Notes: a model not told the origin generated them from the sequence alone. A stretch of 64,000 nucleotides of DNA from Hyphomonas sp. (GCA_002700305.1 PACZ01000024.1:372001-436000), one strand, 5' to 3'. Positions 8,607 through 18,363 are shown, counted from the first letter of the stretch. Made by a program: numbers and translations.

Positions 8607-9742
8607 CGGGCCTCTTCCGATCTCTCGGCCGCATCTGGGCGGTTTTCATGAAGGAAACAGTCCAGATCCGGCGCGACCGCCTGACTTTTGCCGTCATGTT
8701 CGGCATTCCGATCATGCAGCTGATCCTTTTCGGCTATGCGATCAACATGAATCCAAAACACCTGCCCGCAGCGCTTCTGGTGGAGGAGCAGACGCCGATC
8801 GTCCGCACCATGATCCAGTCGCTGAAAACATCGGACTATTATGACTTCGTCATACAGACGGACGACCCGCGCGAAACGGGCGATCTGCTGGCCCGCGGCG
8901 AGGTCGCTTTCGTTGTCTCAATTCCGGCTGGCTTTACCCGCAAGCTGGTTCGGGGAGAACGTCCGCAGCTGCTGATCGAAGCCGATGCCACCGATCCCGC
9001 TGCCGCGTCAGGCGCCGTTGCGTTCGCACAGACGATCCTGACGGATGCGCTCCGCCATGACCTCAAAGGGCCAATCGCCAGTCTTGCCGGCGGACCGCCA
9101 CCTTTCGATCTTGTGGTGCACCAGAAATACAATCCCGAAGCCAAAACCAGCTACAACATCGTGCCCGGCCTGCTGGGCGTGATCCTCACCATGACGCTGG
9201 TGATGATCACCGCCATCGCAATGACGCGGGAGTCCGAACAAGGCACGATCGAGAATCTGCTCGCCATGCCGGTGAAGCCGATCGAGGTCATGCTAGGCAA
9301 GATCATGCCTTATGTCGTGGTCGGGGCCGGGCAAACCCTTTTGATCCTGCTCGCGGCACGGATCCTGTTTGATGTGCCTTTCATCGGGAACCCATGGATC
9401 CTGTTCCTCGGCGTTTCCGTGTTCGTTCTGGCAAACCTTGCGCTTGGTTTCACCTTCTCGACCATCGCGCGCACGCAGATGCAGGCCATGCAGCTGACCT
9501 TCTTCTTCTTCCTGCCGTCGATCCTGCTCTCCGGTTTCATGTTCCCGTTCCGCGGCATGCCGGAATGGGCCCAGATCATCGGAGAAGGCCTGCCGCTGAC
9601 GCATTTCCTGCGCATCGTGCGCGGCGTGATGCTGAAAGATACCAGCCTGGTGCAGCTTCAGAACCCGATCATCGCCTTGTGCATCTTCACCGCTGTGGCG
9701 GTCTCTATCGCCATGTTGCGCTATCGGCGAACGCTCGACTAG
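8603..9742 (+). CDS. ABC-2 family exporter permease
   Basis: The 379-residue protein has one N-terminal membrane helix (LTFAVMFGIPIMQLILFGYA), a large extracytoplasmic domain at about 50-175, and five or so C-terminal helices including PGLLGVILTMTLVMITAIAM and the conserved ABC-2 stretch LPSILLSGFMFPFRGMP. This is the YbhS/YbhR layout. It starts with an ATGA overlap on the ATPase gene and ends the operon. A single permease gene implies a homodimer. It ends 6 bp from the convergent epmB gene. Confidence 0.92.
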   Translation: MTGLFRSLGRIWAVFMKETVQIRRDRLTFAVMFGIPIMQLILFGYAINMNPKHLPAALLVEEQTPIVRTMIQSLKTSDYYDFVIQTDDPRETGDLLARGEVAFVVSIPAGFTRKLVRGERPQLLIEADATDPAAASGAVAFAQTILTDALRHDLKGPIASLAGGPPPFDLVVHQKYNPEAKTSYNIVPGLLGVILTMTLVMITAIAMTRESEQGTIENLLAMPVKPIEVMLGKIMPYVVVGAGQTLLILLAARILFDVPFIGNPWILFLGVSVFVLANLALGFTFSTIARTQMQAMQLTFFFFLPSILLSGFMFPFRGMPEWAQIIGEGLPLTHFLRIVRGVMLKDTSLVQLQNPIIALCIFTAVAVSIAMLRYRRTLD

Positions 9743-9748
9743 ACGCAC

Positions 9749-10786
9749 TTATCCCTTGTACGGATGGTTCCTGCCGTCCCGGCCTCGCAGCGCCCGGCCT
9801 TCTGGCGTGTCCACGACATCTGATCGTGCGGCATTCGCCTTGGACACACCGCCCGGTATGTCGATCACATAGTGCGGCAGGGCGAGCCCGGACACGCGGT
9901 CTCTCAAGGCAGAGTATAACGCCTGCCCCTCCTCCACGCTGACGCGGAAATGCCCGGTGCCGGGCGCCATATCCGGATGGTGGAGGTAATACGGACGGAT
10001 CCGCGCCGCGACGAGCGCCTGCATTAATTCCGCCAGCGTCTCCACATCATCATTCACGCCGCGCAACAGCACGGACTGGGACACGAGCGGAAAGCCCGCA
10101 TCCGCAAGACGCGCGGCCGCCGCTTTCGTTTCCGGTGCCAGTTCTTTCACATGATTGATGTGGATCGATACATAGACGGCCTTGCCGTCCGCTTTCAGCG
10201 CTTCGGCGAATTCCGGCGTGATCCGGTCCGGGTCCGCGACCGGCATCCGCGTGTGCCAGCGGATCACCTCGACATAGGGAATATCGGCGATGGCCTCAGT
10301 CAGCGCCCTTGCCCGCGCCGGGGACAGCATGAACGGGTCCCCGCCCGTCAGGATCACTTCCCGCACGCCGGGTTGGGCACGGATATAATCGAGCGCGGCC
10401 TCCAACTCGGCAGGAGACAATGTCTCACCGACCCCCGGCCCCACCATTTCCCGCCGGAAGCAGAACCGGCAATAGACGGGACAAACGGCGACCGGCTTCA
10501 GCAGCACCCGGTCCGGATAACGATGAACAATGCCGGGCACGGGCGTGTGCGCCTCATCTCCGATGGGATCGTTCAGCTCCTCCGGTTTCCGGACCATCTC
10601 TGCAGGCTGTGGCACGAACATGCGGGCAATCGGGTCGTCAGGGTCCGCCCGGTCGATCCGGCCGGTCAGAAAAGGCGTGATCGCAATGGCGTAATGGTCT
10701 GCGACCGGCGCCAGCGCCTCGGCTTCGCCAGCTGTGACCAGCCCAGCGGTCTGAAGTGCCTGAGGGGTGGTAAGCGGCCGGCTCAT
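9749..10786 (-). CDS. epmB: EF-P (R)-beta-lysine synthase (lysine 2,3-aminomutase family)
   Basis: This radical-SAM enzyme isomerises lysine to (R)-beta-lysine, the donor for elongation factor P modification. The cluster motif is CPVYCRFCFR (C-x3-C-x2-C), followed by EVILTGGDPFMLSP and other KamA-family motifs (RWHTRMPVADPDRIT, YVSIHINH, QSVLLRGVND, PYYLHHPDMAPGTGHF). I chose the ATG giving MSRPLTTPQAL (345 residues), which overlaps the epmA stop in an ATGA; the longer reading needs a GTG. It lies directly behind epmA and divergent from efp, so the pathway assignment is strong. Confidence 0.93.
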   Translation of the reverse strand: MSRPLTTPQALQTAGLVTAGEAEALAPVADHYAIAITPFLTGRIDRADPDDPIARMFVPQPAEMVRKPEELNDPIGDEAHTPVPGIVHRYPDRVLLKPVAVCPVYCRFCFRREMVGPGVGETLSPAELEAALDYIRAQPGVREVILTGGDPFMLSPARARALTEAIADIPYVEVIRWHTRMPVADPDRITPEFAEALKADGKAVYVSIHINHVKELAPETKAAAARLADAGFPLVSQSVLLRGVNDDVETLAELMQALVAARIRPYYLHHPDMAPGTGHFRVSVEEGQALYSALRDRVSGLALPHYVIDIPGGVSKANAARSDVVDTPEGRALRGRDGRNHPYKG

Positions 10787-11808
10787 GTTTCCACCGGTGT
10801 CCACTGGACATCCCGGATCGAGCGCGCCCCGGAGGCGAGCATCACCAGCCGGTCGAACCCAAGCGCCACGCCGCTCGCATCCGGCATGTGGCCGAGCGCT
10901 TCGAGGAAATCCTCGTCGATCGGGTAGCGCTCGCCATAGATCTCCTGCTTGAGGGCCATGTCCGCCTCAAAACGCGCCCGCTGCTCGCCCGCATCGGTCA
11001 GTTCATGGAACCCGTTCGCCAATTCCACGCCGCAGGCATACAGTTCAAACCGCTCAGCAAACCGCGGATCGTCCGGACAGGCCCGGGCCAGCGCCGCCTC
11101 GCAGACCGGGTATCGGTGGAGCACCGTCAGGCGGTCGTCTCCCAGGGCGGGCTCAATTAGGGTCACCAGCACGGCGGAGAAAATATCCGACCAGGAGGCA
11201 TCGTCCGGCACGCCCACTCCGGCCCGGCGGGCAGCGTCCAGAAATCCGTCCCGGTCATCCAGTAGTCCGTTTAAGTCCGTTTTAGCATGCCTGTGGAACG
11301 CCTCAGTCAGCGTCAGATACTCAGGAGTCACGCCCGGATCGCAGGTCCGCCCCTTCCAGCGGAGCGCTGTTTCGCCCATGGCATTCAGGGCGGCGCGGCA
11401 AAGATCCACCGCATCCTGCATCACCGCGGCGAGGTCCGCACCAGTGCGGTACCACTCCACCATGGTGAACTCGGGCGAATGCAGCAGGCCCTGCTCGCGG
11501 TTCCGAAAGACCCTTGAAAAGTCGACAATTTTCTCTTCACCGGCGGCGAGCAGCTTCTTGCACGAGAACTCCGGCGATGTGTGCAGGTAAAGCGGGCTGA
11601 CCTGCCCGTCATCCGTCCTGAATTCCGTCTCAAAAGCATGGAGATGGGTTTCGTTCCCAGGCGAGACCTGAAGCGCCGCACATTCGACCTCCAGAAAGCC
11701 TTCCCGGACGAACCAGTCCGACAGCGCCCGGCGCACCTGCCCCCGCTTCAACAGAAACGGGCGCCGGTCCCTGTGCCGCGCCGGATGCCACCATTTGCCG
11801 TCAGTCAT
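10783..11808 (-). CDS. epmA: EF-P--(R)-beta-lysine ligase
   Basis: The 341-residue protein is a class II lysyl-tRNA-synthetase-like catalytic core with no anticodon-binding domain, as expected for EpmA/PoxA/GenX. Motif 2 is visible at RVFRNREQG followed by HSPEFTMVEWYR, and motif 3 near GVALGFDRLVML. It attaches beta-lysine to EF-P. The gene is coupled to epmB by an ATGA overlap and transcribed away from efp across a 149-bp shared promoter region. No epmC hydroxylase gene is seen in this window. Confidence 0.94.
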   Translation of the reverse strand: MTDGKWWHPARHRDRRPFLLKRGQVRRALSDWFVREGFLEVECAALQVSPGNETHLHAFETEFRTDDGQVSPLYLHTSPEFSCKKLLAAGEEKIVDFSRVFRNREQGLLHSPEFTMVEWYRTGADLAAVMQDAVDLCRAALNAMGETALRWKGRTCDPGVTPEYLTLTEAFHRHAKTDLNGLLDDRDGFLDAARRAGVGVPDDASWSDIFSAVLVTLIEPALGDDRLTVLHRYPVCEAALARACPDDPRFAERFELYACGVELANGFHELTDAGEQRARFEADMALKQEIYGERYPIDEDFLEALGHMPDASGVALGFDRLVMLASGARSIRDVQWTPVET

Positions 11809-11957
11809 CTGCCCTGCCCAATGTCCGCAAGCGTGGAAATATGTGAACCGGTGCTTGGCGAAACACGCAAGTGCCGGTATTGCGAACCCCGATCAGGCGC
11901 TCCGGAGCGGAGCGCTCTATAGCACCGGAGCCAGTCCGGGCAATTCGGGAACACATC

Positions 11958-12530
11958 ATGGCCGTCGAAATCGCAGCAAACATCCGCCGGGGCAATATCA
12001 TCGAGTACACCGACGGTCAGCTCTATTCCGTCCTCAAGGCTGAATCCTTCCGTCCCGGCAAGGGCACGCCGACCACCACGATTGAAATGCGCCGCATCTC
12101 GGATGGCATCAAGATCGTCAACACCTACAAGACGACCGACAAGCTGGAAAAGGCCTTCGTCGAAGACATCGGCTACACCTACCTTTACCAGGACGGTGAC
12201 AATTACGTCTTCATGCACCCGGAAACGTTCGAACAGGTCCACGTGGCCGGCACGATGCTGGGCGACAATGCCGCTTTCCTTCAGGAAAACATGGAAGTGA
12301 ACCTGCAGATCTTCAATGACGTTCCCGTCTCAGCCACGCTGCCAGCACGCATCACCGCGACGATTTCCGAAACCGAACCGGTCGTGAAAGGCCAGACGGC
12401 CTCCAGTAGCTACAAGCCGGCCATCCTCGACAATGGCGTCCGTGTGATGGTTCCGCCGCACATCGATGTCGGCACGCGCATCATCGTGAACACCGAAGAC
12501 AACACCTATCTGGAACGCGCGAAAGACTAA
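11958..12530 (+). CDS. efp: Elongation factor P
   Basis: EF-P (190 residues) relieves ribosome stalling at proline runs. The start [17 protein letters not shown] matches the family; an upstream in-frame extension lacks family similarity. The modified lysine is in the loop SFRPGKGTP (Lys35 counting the initiator Met, equivalent to E. coli Lys34). Domains II and III follow, ending with the VDVGTRI-type motif, here [20 protein letters not shown]. Its modification enzymes are encoded divergently next door, consistent with beta-lysylated EF-P. The long proline run in the 959-residue lipoprotein nearby is an example of a possible client. Confidence 0.97.
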   Translation: MAVEIAANIRRGNIIEYTDGQLYSVLKAESFRPGKGTPTTTIEMRRISDGIKIVNTYKTTDKLEKAFVEDIGYTYLYQDGDNYVFMHPETFEQVHVAGTMLGDNAAFLQENMEVNLQIFNDVPVSATLPARITATISETEPVVKGQTASSSYKPAILDNGVRVMVPPHIDVGTRIIVNTEDNTYLERAKD

Positions 12531-12560
12531 GGCGCTTCAGCATTTCATACAGATCAAGCA

Positions 12561-12587
12561 AGTGCCGGCCCCTGTGCCGGCACTTTT
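12561..12587 (+). terminator. Rho-independent terminator of efp
   Basis: The stem AGTGCCGGC / GCCGGCACT encloses a 6-nt loop and is followed by TTTT, 30 bp after the efp stop. Confidence 0.85.
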
Positions 12588-12622
12588 CGTTTGTGCGCCG
12601 GTTTCCGCCCGCGTGAGCTGAA

Positions 12623-12657
12623 TTGACTCATGCGAAAGAAAAGAACAAAATAAGAAC
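12623..12657 (+). promoter_or_regulatory. SOS promoter and LexA box of the imuA-imuB-dnaE2 operon
   Basis: GAAC-AAAATAA-GAAC at 12643-12657 is an exact alphaproteobacterial LexA box (GAAC-N7-GAAC, equivalent to GTTC-N7-GTTC). A sigma-70-like pair, TTGACT at 12623-12628 and CAAAAT at 12646-12651 with a 17-nt spacer, overlaps it, so LexA would block polymerase. The predicted transcription start falls at the imuA ATG itself. Confidence 0.85.
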
Positions 12658-12659
12658 AA

Positions 12660-13400
12660 ATGGACCTTGCAACCCTCAGATCCAAAGGGCTCATCCGCCC
12701 CGTTACGGCTGCCCCGACACAGCCGGCTGCCTTCCCCTTCGGGCTGGGTAGCGATGGCGTGCATGAGGTGGCGGAAGCGGCTTACGGCCACTGGGCAGCG
12801 GTCACAGGCTTTACGCTCGCAACAGTGCAGCCCACTCGCAAGGGTGCCTGTCTGTGGATCTGCCAGACAAGCCTGTCCCGGGATACCGGGCATATCCCCG
12901 CCACCTCCCTGCAGCAGATGACAGGCGGACGGGAGCCGCGGCTCTGCATCACTGCCCGCAAGTCCGCTGAGGCCCTCTGGAGCGCCGAGGAAGGCATCAT
13001 GTCCGGCGCCATCCGTCATGTCGTGGTCGAGCTTGAAGAAGCAGACTTCACCGCGACGCGCCGCCTGGCGCTGGCATCTGAAAAGCATGGCGTGCCGGTC
13101 ACCCTCCTGTTGCCGCACACCTGCAGCGGCGCAACGGCGGCCAGCACCCGCTGGCGGGTCGGCACACAGCTTTCGGCGATGAACCGTCACGATCCCCGCG
13201 CGCCGGGCCAGCCGCGCTACCGCGCCGTGCTGGAACGCTGCCGCACCGCGCCCGCAGCCGTGGGGCAGGCTTTTGATCTTGAGTGGAACAATGAGACGCT
13301 ATCTCTCCATATGGTTTCCGGAATGGCCGCTGGACCGGCTGCGCCGCGCCCGGCGCCGTCCTTCGTCACAAGGCACGGACATCAGCGCAAAGCCGGCTGA
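12660..13400 (+). CDS. imuA: SOS mutasome component ImuA
   Basis: The 246-residue protein is RecA-like in its middle part and matches alphaproteobacterial ImuA by position and motifs (FPFGLGSDGVHEVAEA near the N-terminus, AVLERCRTAP and FDLEWNNETLSLHM near the C-terminus). ImuA helps recruit the mutagenic translesion complex after DNA damage. The ATG follows a LexA box by 2 nt and has no Shine-Dalgarno sequence, suggesting a leaderless transcript. The 3' end overlaps the start of imuB by about 110 nt, a long overlap that implies tight co-translation. Confidence 0.88.
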   Translation: MDLATLRSKGLIRPVTAAPTQPAAFPFGLGSDGVHEVAEAAYGHWAAVTGFTLATVQPTRKGACLWICQTSLSRDTGHIPATSLQQMTGGREPRLCITARKSAEALWSAEEGIMSGAIRHVVVELEEADFTATRRLALASEKHGVPVTLLLPHTCSGATAASTRWRVGTQLSAMNRHDPRAPGQPRYRAVLERCRTAPAAVGQAFDLEWNNETLSLHMVSGMAAGPAAPRPAPSFVTRHGHQRKAG

Positions 13401-14904
13401 GCCGCAGCCCTTTGTTCTCCATGAGAAATCCACCCACGGGCTGACCGTCACGGCGGCGAATGCCCCGGCCCTTGCGGTCGGCATCCATCCCGGGCTCAGC
13501 CTCAAGGATGCCCGCGGCGCGCTGCCGGGCCTCATGACCGAACAGATCGACCGGGAGAGCGATGCAACAGCCCTGCTGGCCCTTGCCGACTGGATGGTGC
13601 GCTTCTCTCCGCTTGTATCGACAGATGGAAACGACGGGCTGTTGCTGGAAACGACCGGCTGCGACCACCTCTTCGGCGGGGAGGCTGGCATGGCGGCGGC
13701 CCTGTCGGCGCGGGTCTCGCAGGCAGGTTATGGCCACCGCCTCGCCTTTGCGGGGACGCCCGGCGCAGCCTGGGCGCTGGCGCGGACCGTGGCGGAGGAA
13801 GGGGCGCCGGTGATCCTGCCGCCGGGGGCGGAGCGGACGGGGCTGGCGGCGCTGCCGGTACGGGCGCTGAGGCTGTCCGGCCCCGTGCTGACCCTCCTGC
13901 GCCGGTTCGGCCTGACGCGGATCGGACAGCTCTACACCATTGATCGCAAAGCACTTTCCCGGCGCTTCCAGTCCCGCGAAGCGGTGGAGGCGGTGATGCT
14001 GCGGCTGGATCAGGCGCTGGGCGTGCGGGCCGAGCCGTTCGCGCCGCTGCGCCCGCCGCCGGACTATGCTGCCCGTCTGCCCTGCCCGGAGCCGTTGAGC
14101 GACAGCGCCGGCATCAGCGAAGGCCTCAGCCGCCTCACCGAGGAGCTGTGCGCAAAGCTGTCGGCGCATGGCCTTGGCGCACAAGGCTTTGTTTTTCATG
14201 CATTTCGTTCGGATGGCGAGACGCGCAGCCTGACCGTCAACATGGCCCGGCCCGTGCGCAAACCGGCCCATATCCTGCGCCTTTTCCGGGAACGGCTGGA
14301 CCGGATCGACCCCGGTTTTGGCATTGATCTGTTGCTGCTTGAGGCCCTGCGAACGGCCCCCATGGAGGCCGGAAGCCAGCCATTATCCGCTGATCTTGCC
14401 ATGACCATAACGGACTTGGGGCTGCTTTCCGCGCTCTCCGACCGGATCCAGGCACGACTGGGCGAGGGCCGGGTCATGATCATCCAGCCGGAGGCCCGCC
14501 ATCCCCCGGACATGGCCGAGCGGCACGTGCCCTTCACCGGCCAGCTGCCCGAGGATACCGCGCCGCCACCCGACACGCTACCGGGCCTGCGCCCCCTCCG
14601 CATGCTGGACCGGCCCGAGCCGATCGATGCCGTGGCCGAGGTGCCGGACGGGCCGCCGTTGCGCTTCGTCTGGCGCCGGGTGGTGCGCCGCGTGGTGAAG
14701 GCCGATGGCCCGGAACGGATCGCGCCGGAATGGTGGACCTATCTGCCCCCGGCTGACGGCGGGTCCCCGGCCCTACCCCGCGCGCGGGACTATTACCGTG
14801 TCGAGGATGAGCACGGCCACCGCTACTGGATCTTCCGCGAGGGGCTGTATGACGATGGCCGCGGTAGCCATCCCGACTGGTTCCTGCAGGGGCTGCTGGC
14901 ATGA
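13291..14904 (+). CDS. imuB: Y-family polymerase-like protein ImuB
   Basis: The 537-residue protein begins MRRYLSIWFPEWPLDRL, the typical ImuB start. It has a Y-family polymerase fold, but the catalytic S-x-D-E segment is replaced (DGNDGLLLETTGCDHLFGG), as expected for this non-catalytic subunit. The C-terminal part has the long ImuB tail with a W-rich segment (RFVWRRVVRRVVKADGPERI, EWWTYL) and DYYRVEDEHGHRYWIFREGLYDD, the conserved region thought to contact the clamp and partners. I chose ATG 13291 over an upstream TTG because it matches the family. It is joined to dnaE2 by an ATGA overlap. Confidence 0.92.
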   Translation: MRRYLSIWFPEWPLDRLRRARRRPSSQGTDISAKPAEPQPFVLHEKSTHGLTVTAANAPALAVGIHPGLSLKDARGALPGLMTEQIDRESDATALLALADWMVRFSPLVSTDGNDGLLLETTGCDHLFGGEAGMAAALSARVSQAGYGHRLAFAGTPGAAWALARTVAEEGAPVILPPGAERTGLAALPVRALRLSGPVLTLLRRFGLTRIGQLYTIDRKALSRRFQSREAVEAVMLRLDQALGVRAEPFAPLRPPPDYAARLPCPEPLSDSAGISEGLSRLTEELCAKLSAHGLGAQGFVFHAFRSDGETRSLTVNMARPVRKPAHILRLFRERLDRIDPGFGIDLLLLEALRTAPMEAGSQPLSADLAMTITDLGLLSALSDRIQARLGEGRVMIIQPEARHPPDMAERHVPFTGQLPEDTAPPPDTLPGLRPLRMLDRPEPIDAVAEVPDGPPLRFVWRRVVRRVVKADGPERIAPEWWTYLPPADGGSPALPRARDYYRVEDEHGHRYWIFREGLYDDGRGSHPDWFLQGLLA

Positions 14905-17900
14905 CCGGTTTCGCCGAACTCGCCGTGACGACGAACTTCTCCTTCCTGCGGGGCGCGAGCCACGGGGCCGAACTGGTGCAGCGGGCGGCCGAGCTGGGCC
15001 TCTCCGCGATCGGCGTCGCAGACCGCAACACGCTGGCCGGGGTCGTGCGGGCGCATACCGCCGCAAAGGAAGCCGGTCTGAAGCTGCTGGTCGGGGCGCG
15101 GCTGGTGCCGCTGGAAGGGCCGGAGATCCTCGCCTACCCGATGGACCGGGCTGCCTATGGCCGCCTGTCCCGCCTTCTGTCGGACGGCAAGATGAAGCCG
15201 GATGTGCCGAAGGGCGAGTGCCATTTGACGCTAGAGAGCATCCTCGCCGCCAGCGAGGGCCAGGTGCTGATCGTCATGCCGCCAGCCGTTCCGCCCGCCG
15301 GGTTCGCAGACACGCTGCGCGGGATCGCGGCCGCCGCGCCGGGCCGCACCTGGCTCGCGGCGCGCTACACCTATTCCGGCCGCAACCGGGAGCGCATTGC
15401 CCGGCTGGAGGAAATCGCCGCCAGCGCGGGCATCCCGCTGGTGGCGACCAATGACGCGCTCTACCACACGCCGGAGCGCCGCCCCCTGCAGGATGTGCTG
15501 ACCTGCATCCGCGAGCACTGCACCCTTGAGACGGCGGGCTACCGGCTGGAAGCCAATGCCGAACGCCACCTGAAAAGCCCGGCTGAAATGGCGCGCCTGT
15601 TCCAGGGCTTCGAAGAAGCGGTGGCGCAGACAGAGGCCATCGCCGCGCGCTGCCAGTTCAGCCTGGATGAACTGGCCTATGAATATCCGGACGAGCCCGT
15701 CCCCTCTGGCGCGACACCGCAGAGCCACCTGACGAAGCTGACATGGAAAGGCGCGGAAAACCGCTATCCGGACGGTATTCCGGAACAGGTCTCCCGGCAG
15801 CTGAAAGAAGAACTCGCCCTGATTGAGGAGCTGTCCTACGCACCCTACTTCCTGACCGTGCACGACATTGTCGCATGGGCACGCAGCAAGGGCATCCTCT
15901 GCCAGGGGCGCGGCTCTGCGGCGAACTCCGCCGTCTGTTACTGCCTCGGCATTACCAGCGTTGACCCGACCCTGACCAAGCTGTTGTTCGCCCGCTTCCT
16001 GTCACGCGAGCGGCGGGAGCCGCCGGACATCGATGTCGATTTCGAACACGAACGCCGCGAGGAGGTCATCCAGTATGTCTACGGACGGTATGGCCGCCAC
16101 CGCGCCGCCCTGACGGCGACGGTGATCTCCTACCGTTCCCGCTCCGCCGTGCGGGAAGTCTGCAAGGCGCTGGGCCTCAGCGAGGACATTTCCAGCGCAC
16201 TGGCCAATGGCGTCTGGGGCAGCTGGAACGATGCCATGCCGGACAAGCGCATTGTCGAGGCGGGGCTGGACCCGCGCAGCCCGCTGATCCGCCGCGCCAT
16301 CCTGCTGACCCGGCAGCTGATCGGGTTCCCGCGCCACCTGTCCCAGCATGTCGGCGGCTTCGTGCTGACGCAGGGCCCCCTTACCGAAACCGTGCCCATC
16401 GGCAATGCGGCGATGGACAAGCGCACCTTCATCGAATGGGACAAGGACGACATCAACGCGCTCGGCATCATGAAAGTGGATGTGCTGGCGCTGGGCATGC
16501 TGACCTGTATCCGCAAGGCGTTCGACATGCTGGAGAGCCACAAGGGCATCCACCACACGCTGGCCAGCATCCCACCGGACGACCAGCCGACCTATGACAT
16601 GCTATGCCGGGCCGACAGTGTCGGCGTGTTCCAGGTGGAAAGCCGCGCGCAGATGGCGATGCTGCCGCGCCTTCGCCCGCGCGTCTTCTATGATCTCGTG
16701 ATCGAGGTCGCCATCGTCCGCCCCGGCCCGATCCAGGGCAACATGGTGCACCCCTATCTGCGCCGCCGGAACGGCACAGAGCCTGTGCGCTTTCCCAGCC
16801 CCGCCCCGGAACATGGCCCGCCGGACGAACTGGAACAGATCCTGGCGCGCACCAAGGGCGTGCCCCTGTTTCAGGAACAGGCGATGCAGATCGCCATCGA
16901 TGCCGCGAAGTTCACACCGGACGAAGCCAACGGCCTGCGCCGCGCCATGGCGACGTTCCGCCATCTCGGCACGATACATAATTATGAGGAGATGCTGGTC
17001 TCCCGCCTGATCGACCGGGGCTATGACCCAGTCTTTGCGCGGTCCTGCTATGAGCAGATCAAGGGCTTTGGCGAATATGGTTTCCCGGAAAGCCATGCGG
17101 CCTCCTTCGCCCTGCTCGTTTACGTGTCGTCCTGGCTGAAATGTCACCACCCGGACATTTTCTGCGCCGCCATCCTGAACAGCCAGCCCATGGGGTTCTA
17201 CGCCCCTGCCCAGCTGGCGCGGGATGCACAGGAGCATGGCGTTGAAATCCGCCCGGTGGATGTGAACCATTCCGACTGGGACAATACACTGGAACCGGTC
17301 GAAGGGGACGCCGGCCTGTTCGCTGTGCGCCTCGGCTTCCGGCAGGTCGACGGGCTGAAGCAGGCCGACATGGAGCAGCTGATGGTGCATCGGGCGGGCG
17401 GCTATGACAGCCCGGACGCGTTGACCCGCCGGGCGCGGCTGACCCGCGCCGTGCTGGAACGGCTGGCGGCGGCGGATGCGTTCCGCTCCATGGGTCTGTC
17501 ACGGCGCGATGCCCTGTGGAAAATCCGCGGCGAGGCGCCGGGACACGCCCTGCCGCTGTTCGCAGCCGCCGACCTTGCCGAACAGGGCACGGAGGCAGAT
17601 GTGGAACTCCCTCAAGTTCCGCCTTCGGAACATGTGCTGCAGGACTACCAGACGCATCGCATGTCGCTGAAAGGCCACCCGATGCACTTCCTGCGAAACG
17701 CCCACACGCGGCGGGGCATCGTCTCCACCGCCGAGGCCACCGGGCGGCGCAGCGGCCAGCGGGTGGAAACGTCCGGCCTGGTCCTGGTGCGCCAGCGGCC
17801 GGGCTCCGCCAGCGGCGTCGTCTTCGTTACGCTGGAGGATGAGACCGGGATCGCGAACCTGGTCGTCTGGCCGCGCGTGCTGGAACGGTTCCGCCCGGTC

Positions 17901-18170
17901 GTGATGCGGGCACGGATCCTTCATGTGATCGGCCGGGTCCAGTCAGCCGAGAACGTCACGCATATCGTGGCGGAGCAGCTGATCGACTGCACGGACGACC
18001 TGTCCCTGTTGTCGGAAGATGTGCTGCGCGATCCGCTGAACGGTGTACTGGCCCGGCCGGACGAGGTTCGCCGGCCTGTTGTACCGCGCAAGGGCCCCGC
18101 CGGACGCCTTTCCGGGGGACTTCATCCGCGCAATGTCCGGGTCATTCCGCCAAGCCGCAACTTTCACTGA
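14901..18170 (+). CDS. dnaE2: Error-prone DNA polymerase DnaE2 (ImuC)
   Basis: This C-family polymerase alpha-like subunit has 1089 residues, the size expected for DnaE2 rather than replicative DnaE1. An N-terminal PHP domain (FAELAVTTNFSFLRGASHG, IGVADRNTLAGVVR) is followed by the polymerase core with the acidic motifs PPDIDVDFEHERREEVIQY and GFGEYGFPESHAASFALLVY, then an OB-fold near the C-terminus (GLVLVRQRPGSASGVVFVTL). It performs mutagenic lesion bypass with ImuA and ImuB. It is the last gene of the LexA-controlled operon, coupled to imuB by ATGA. Confidence 0.96.
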   Translation: MTGFAELAVTTNFSFLRGASHGAELVQRAAELGLSAIGVADRNTLAGVVRAHTAAKEAGLKLLVGARLVPLEGPEILAYPMDRAAYGRLSRLLSDGKMKPDVPKGECHLTLESILAASEGQVLIVMPPAVPPAGFADTLRGIAAAAPGRTWLAARYTYSGRNRERIARLEEIAASAGIPLVATNDALYHTPERRPLQDVLTCIREHCTLETAGYRLEANAERHLKSPAEMARLFQGFEEAVAQTEAIAARCQFSLDELAYEYPDEPVPSGATPQSHLTKLTWKGAENRYPDGIPEQVSRQLKEELALIEELSYAPYFLTVHDIVAWARSKGILCQGRGSAANSAVCYCLGITSVDPTLTKLLFARFLSRERREPPDIDVDFEHERREEVIQYVYGRYGRHRAALTATVISYRSRSAVREVCKALGLSEDISSALANGVWGSWNDAMPDKRIVEAGLDPRSPLIRRAILLTRQLIGFPRHLSQHVGGFVLTQGPLTETVPIGNAAMDKRTFIEWDKDDINALGIMKVDVLALGMLTCIRKAFDMLESHKGIHHTLASIPPDDQPTYDMLCRADSVGVFQVESRAQMAMLPRLRPRVFYDLVIEVAIVRPGPIQGNMVHPYLRRRNGTEPVRFPSPAPEHGPPDELEQILARTKGVPLFQEQAMQIAIDAAKFTPDEANGLRRAMATFRHLGTIHNYEEMLVSRLIDRGYDPVFARSCYEQIKGFGEYGFPESHAASFALLVYVSSWLKCHHPDIFCAAILNSQPMGFYAPAQLARDAQEHGVEIRPVDVNHSDWDNTLEPVEGDAGLFAVRLGFRQVDGLKQADMEQLMVHRAGGYDSPDALTRRARLTRAVLERLAAADAFRSMGLSRRDALWKIRGEAPGHALPLFAAADLAEQGTEADVELPQVPPSEHVLQDYQTHRMSLKGHPMHFLRNAHTRRGIVSTAEATGRRSGQRVETSGLVLVRQRPGSASGVVFVTLEDETGIANLVVWPRVLERFRPVVMRARILHVIGRVQSAENVTHIVAEQLIDCTDDLSLLSEDVLRDPLNGVLARPDEVRRPVVPRKGPAGRLSGGLHPRNVRVIPPSRNFH

Positions 18171-18363
18171 AGGCCGGCCGCTTTCTGCTCACTCCATTGG
18201 CAGGTATGTGTGCCCGCGTATGCCGGAAATGCGGCAAGACACACCGTAACCGGCTGCCCCGGCAATTCAGGGGGGAACGCAGAGCGAAAGACGCTGGCTG
18301 ATAACAATTGACGCGGTGCGTGCCAATTTATTAAGCTTCCCGGACATAACAGGAGGCACGTCC

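Noticed and set aside
13291-13400. The 110-nt imuA/imuB overlap as a possible frameshift or misassembly.
   Set aside because: Both reading frames carry family-like sequence across the junction and long imuA-imuB overlaps occur in relatives, so an error is unlikely.
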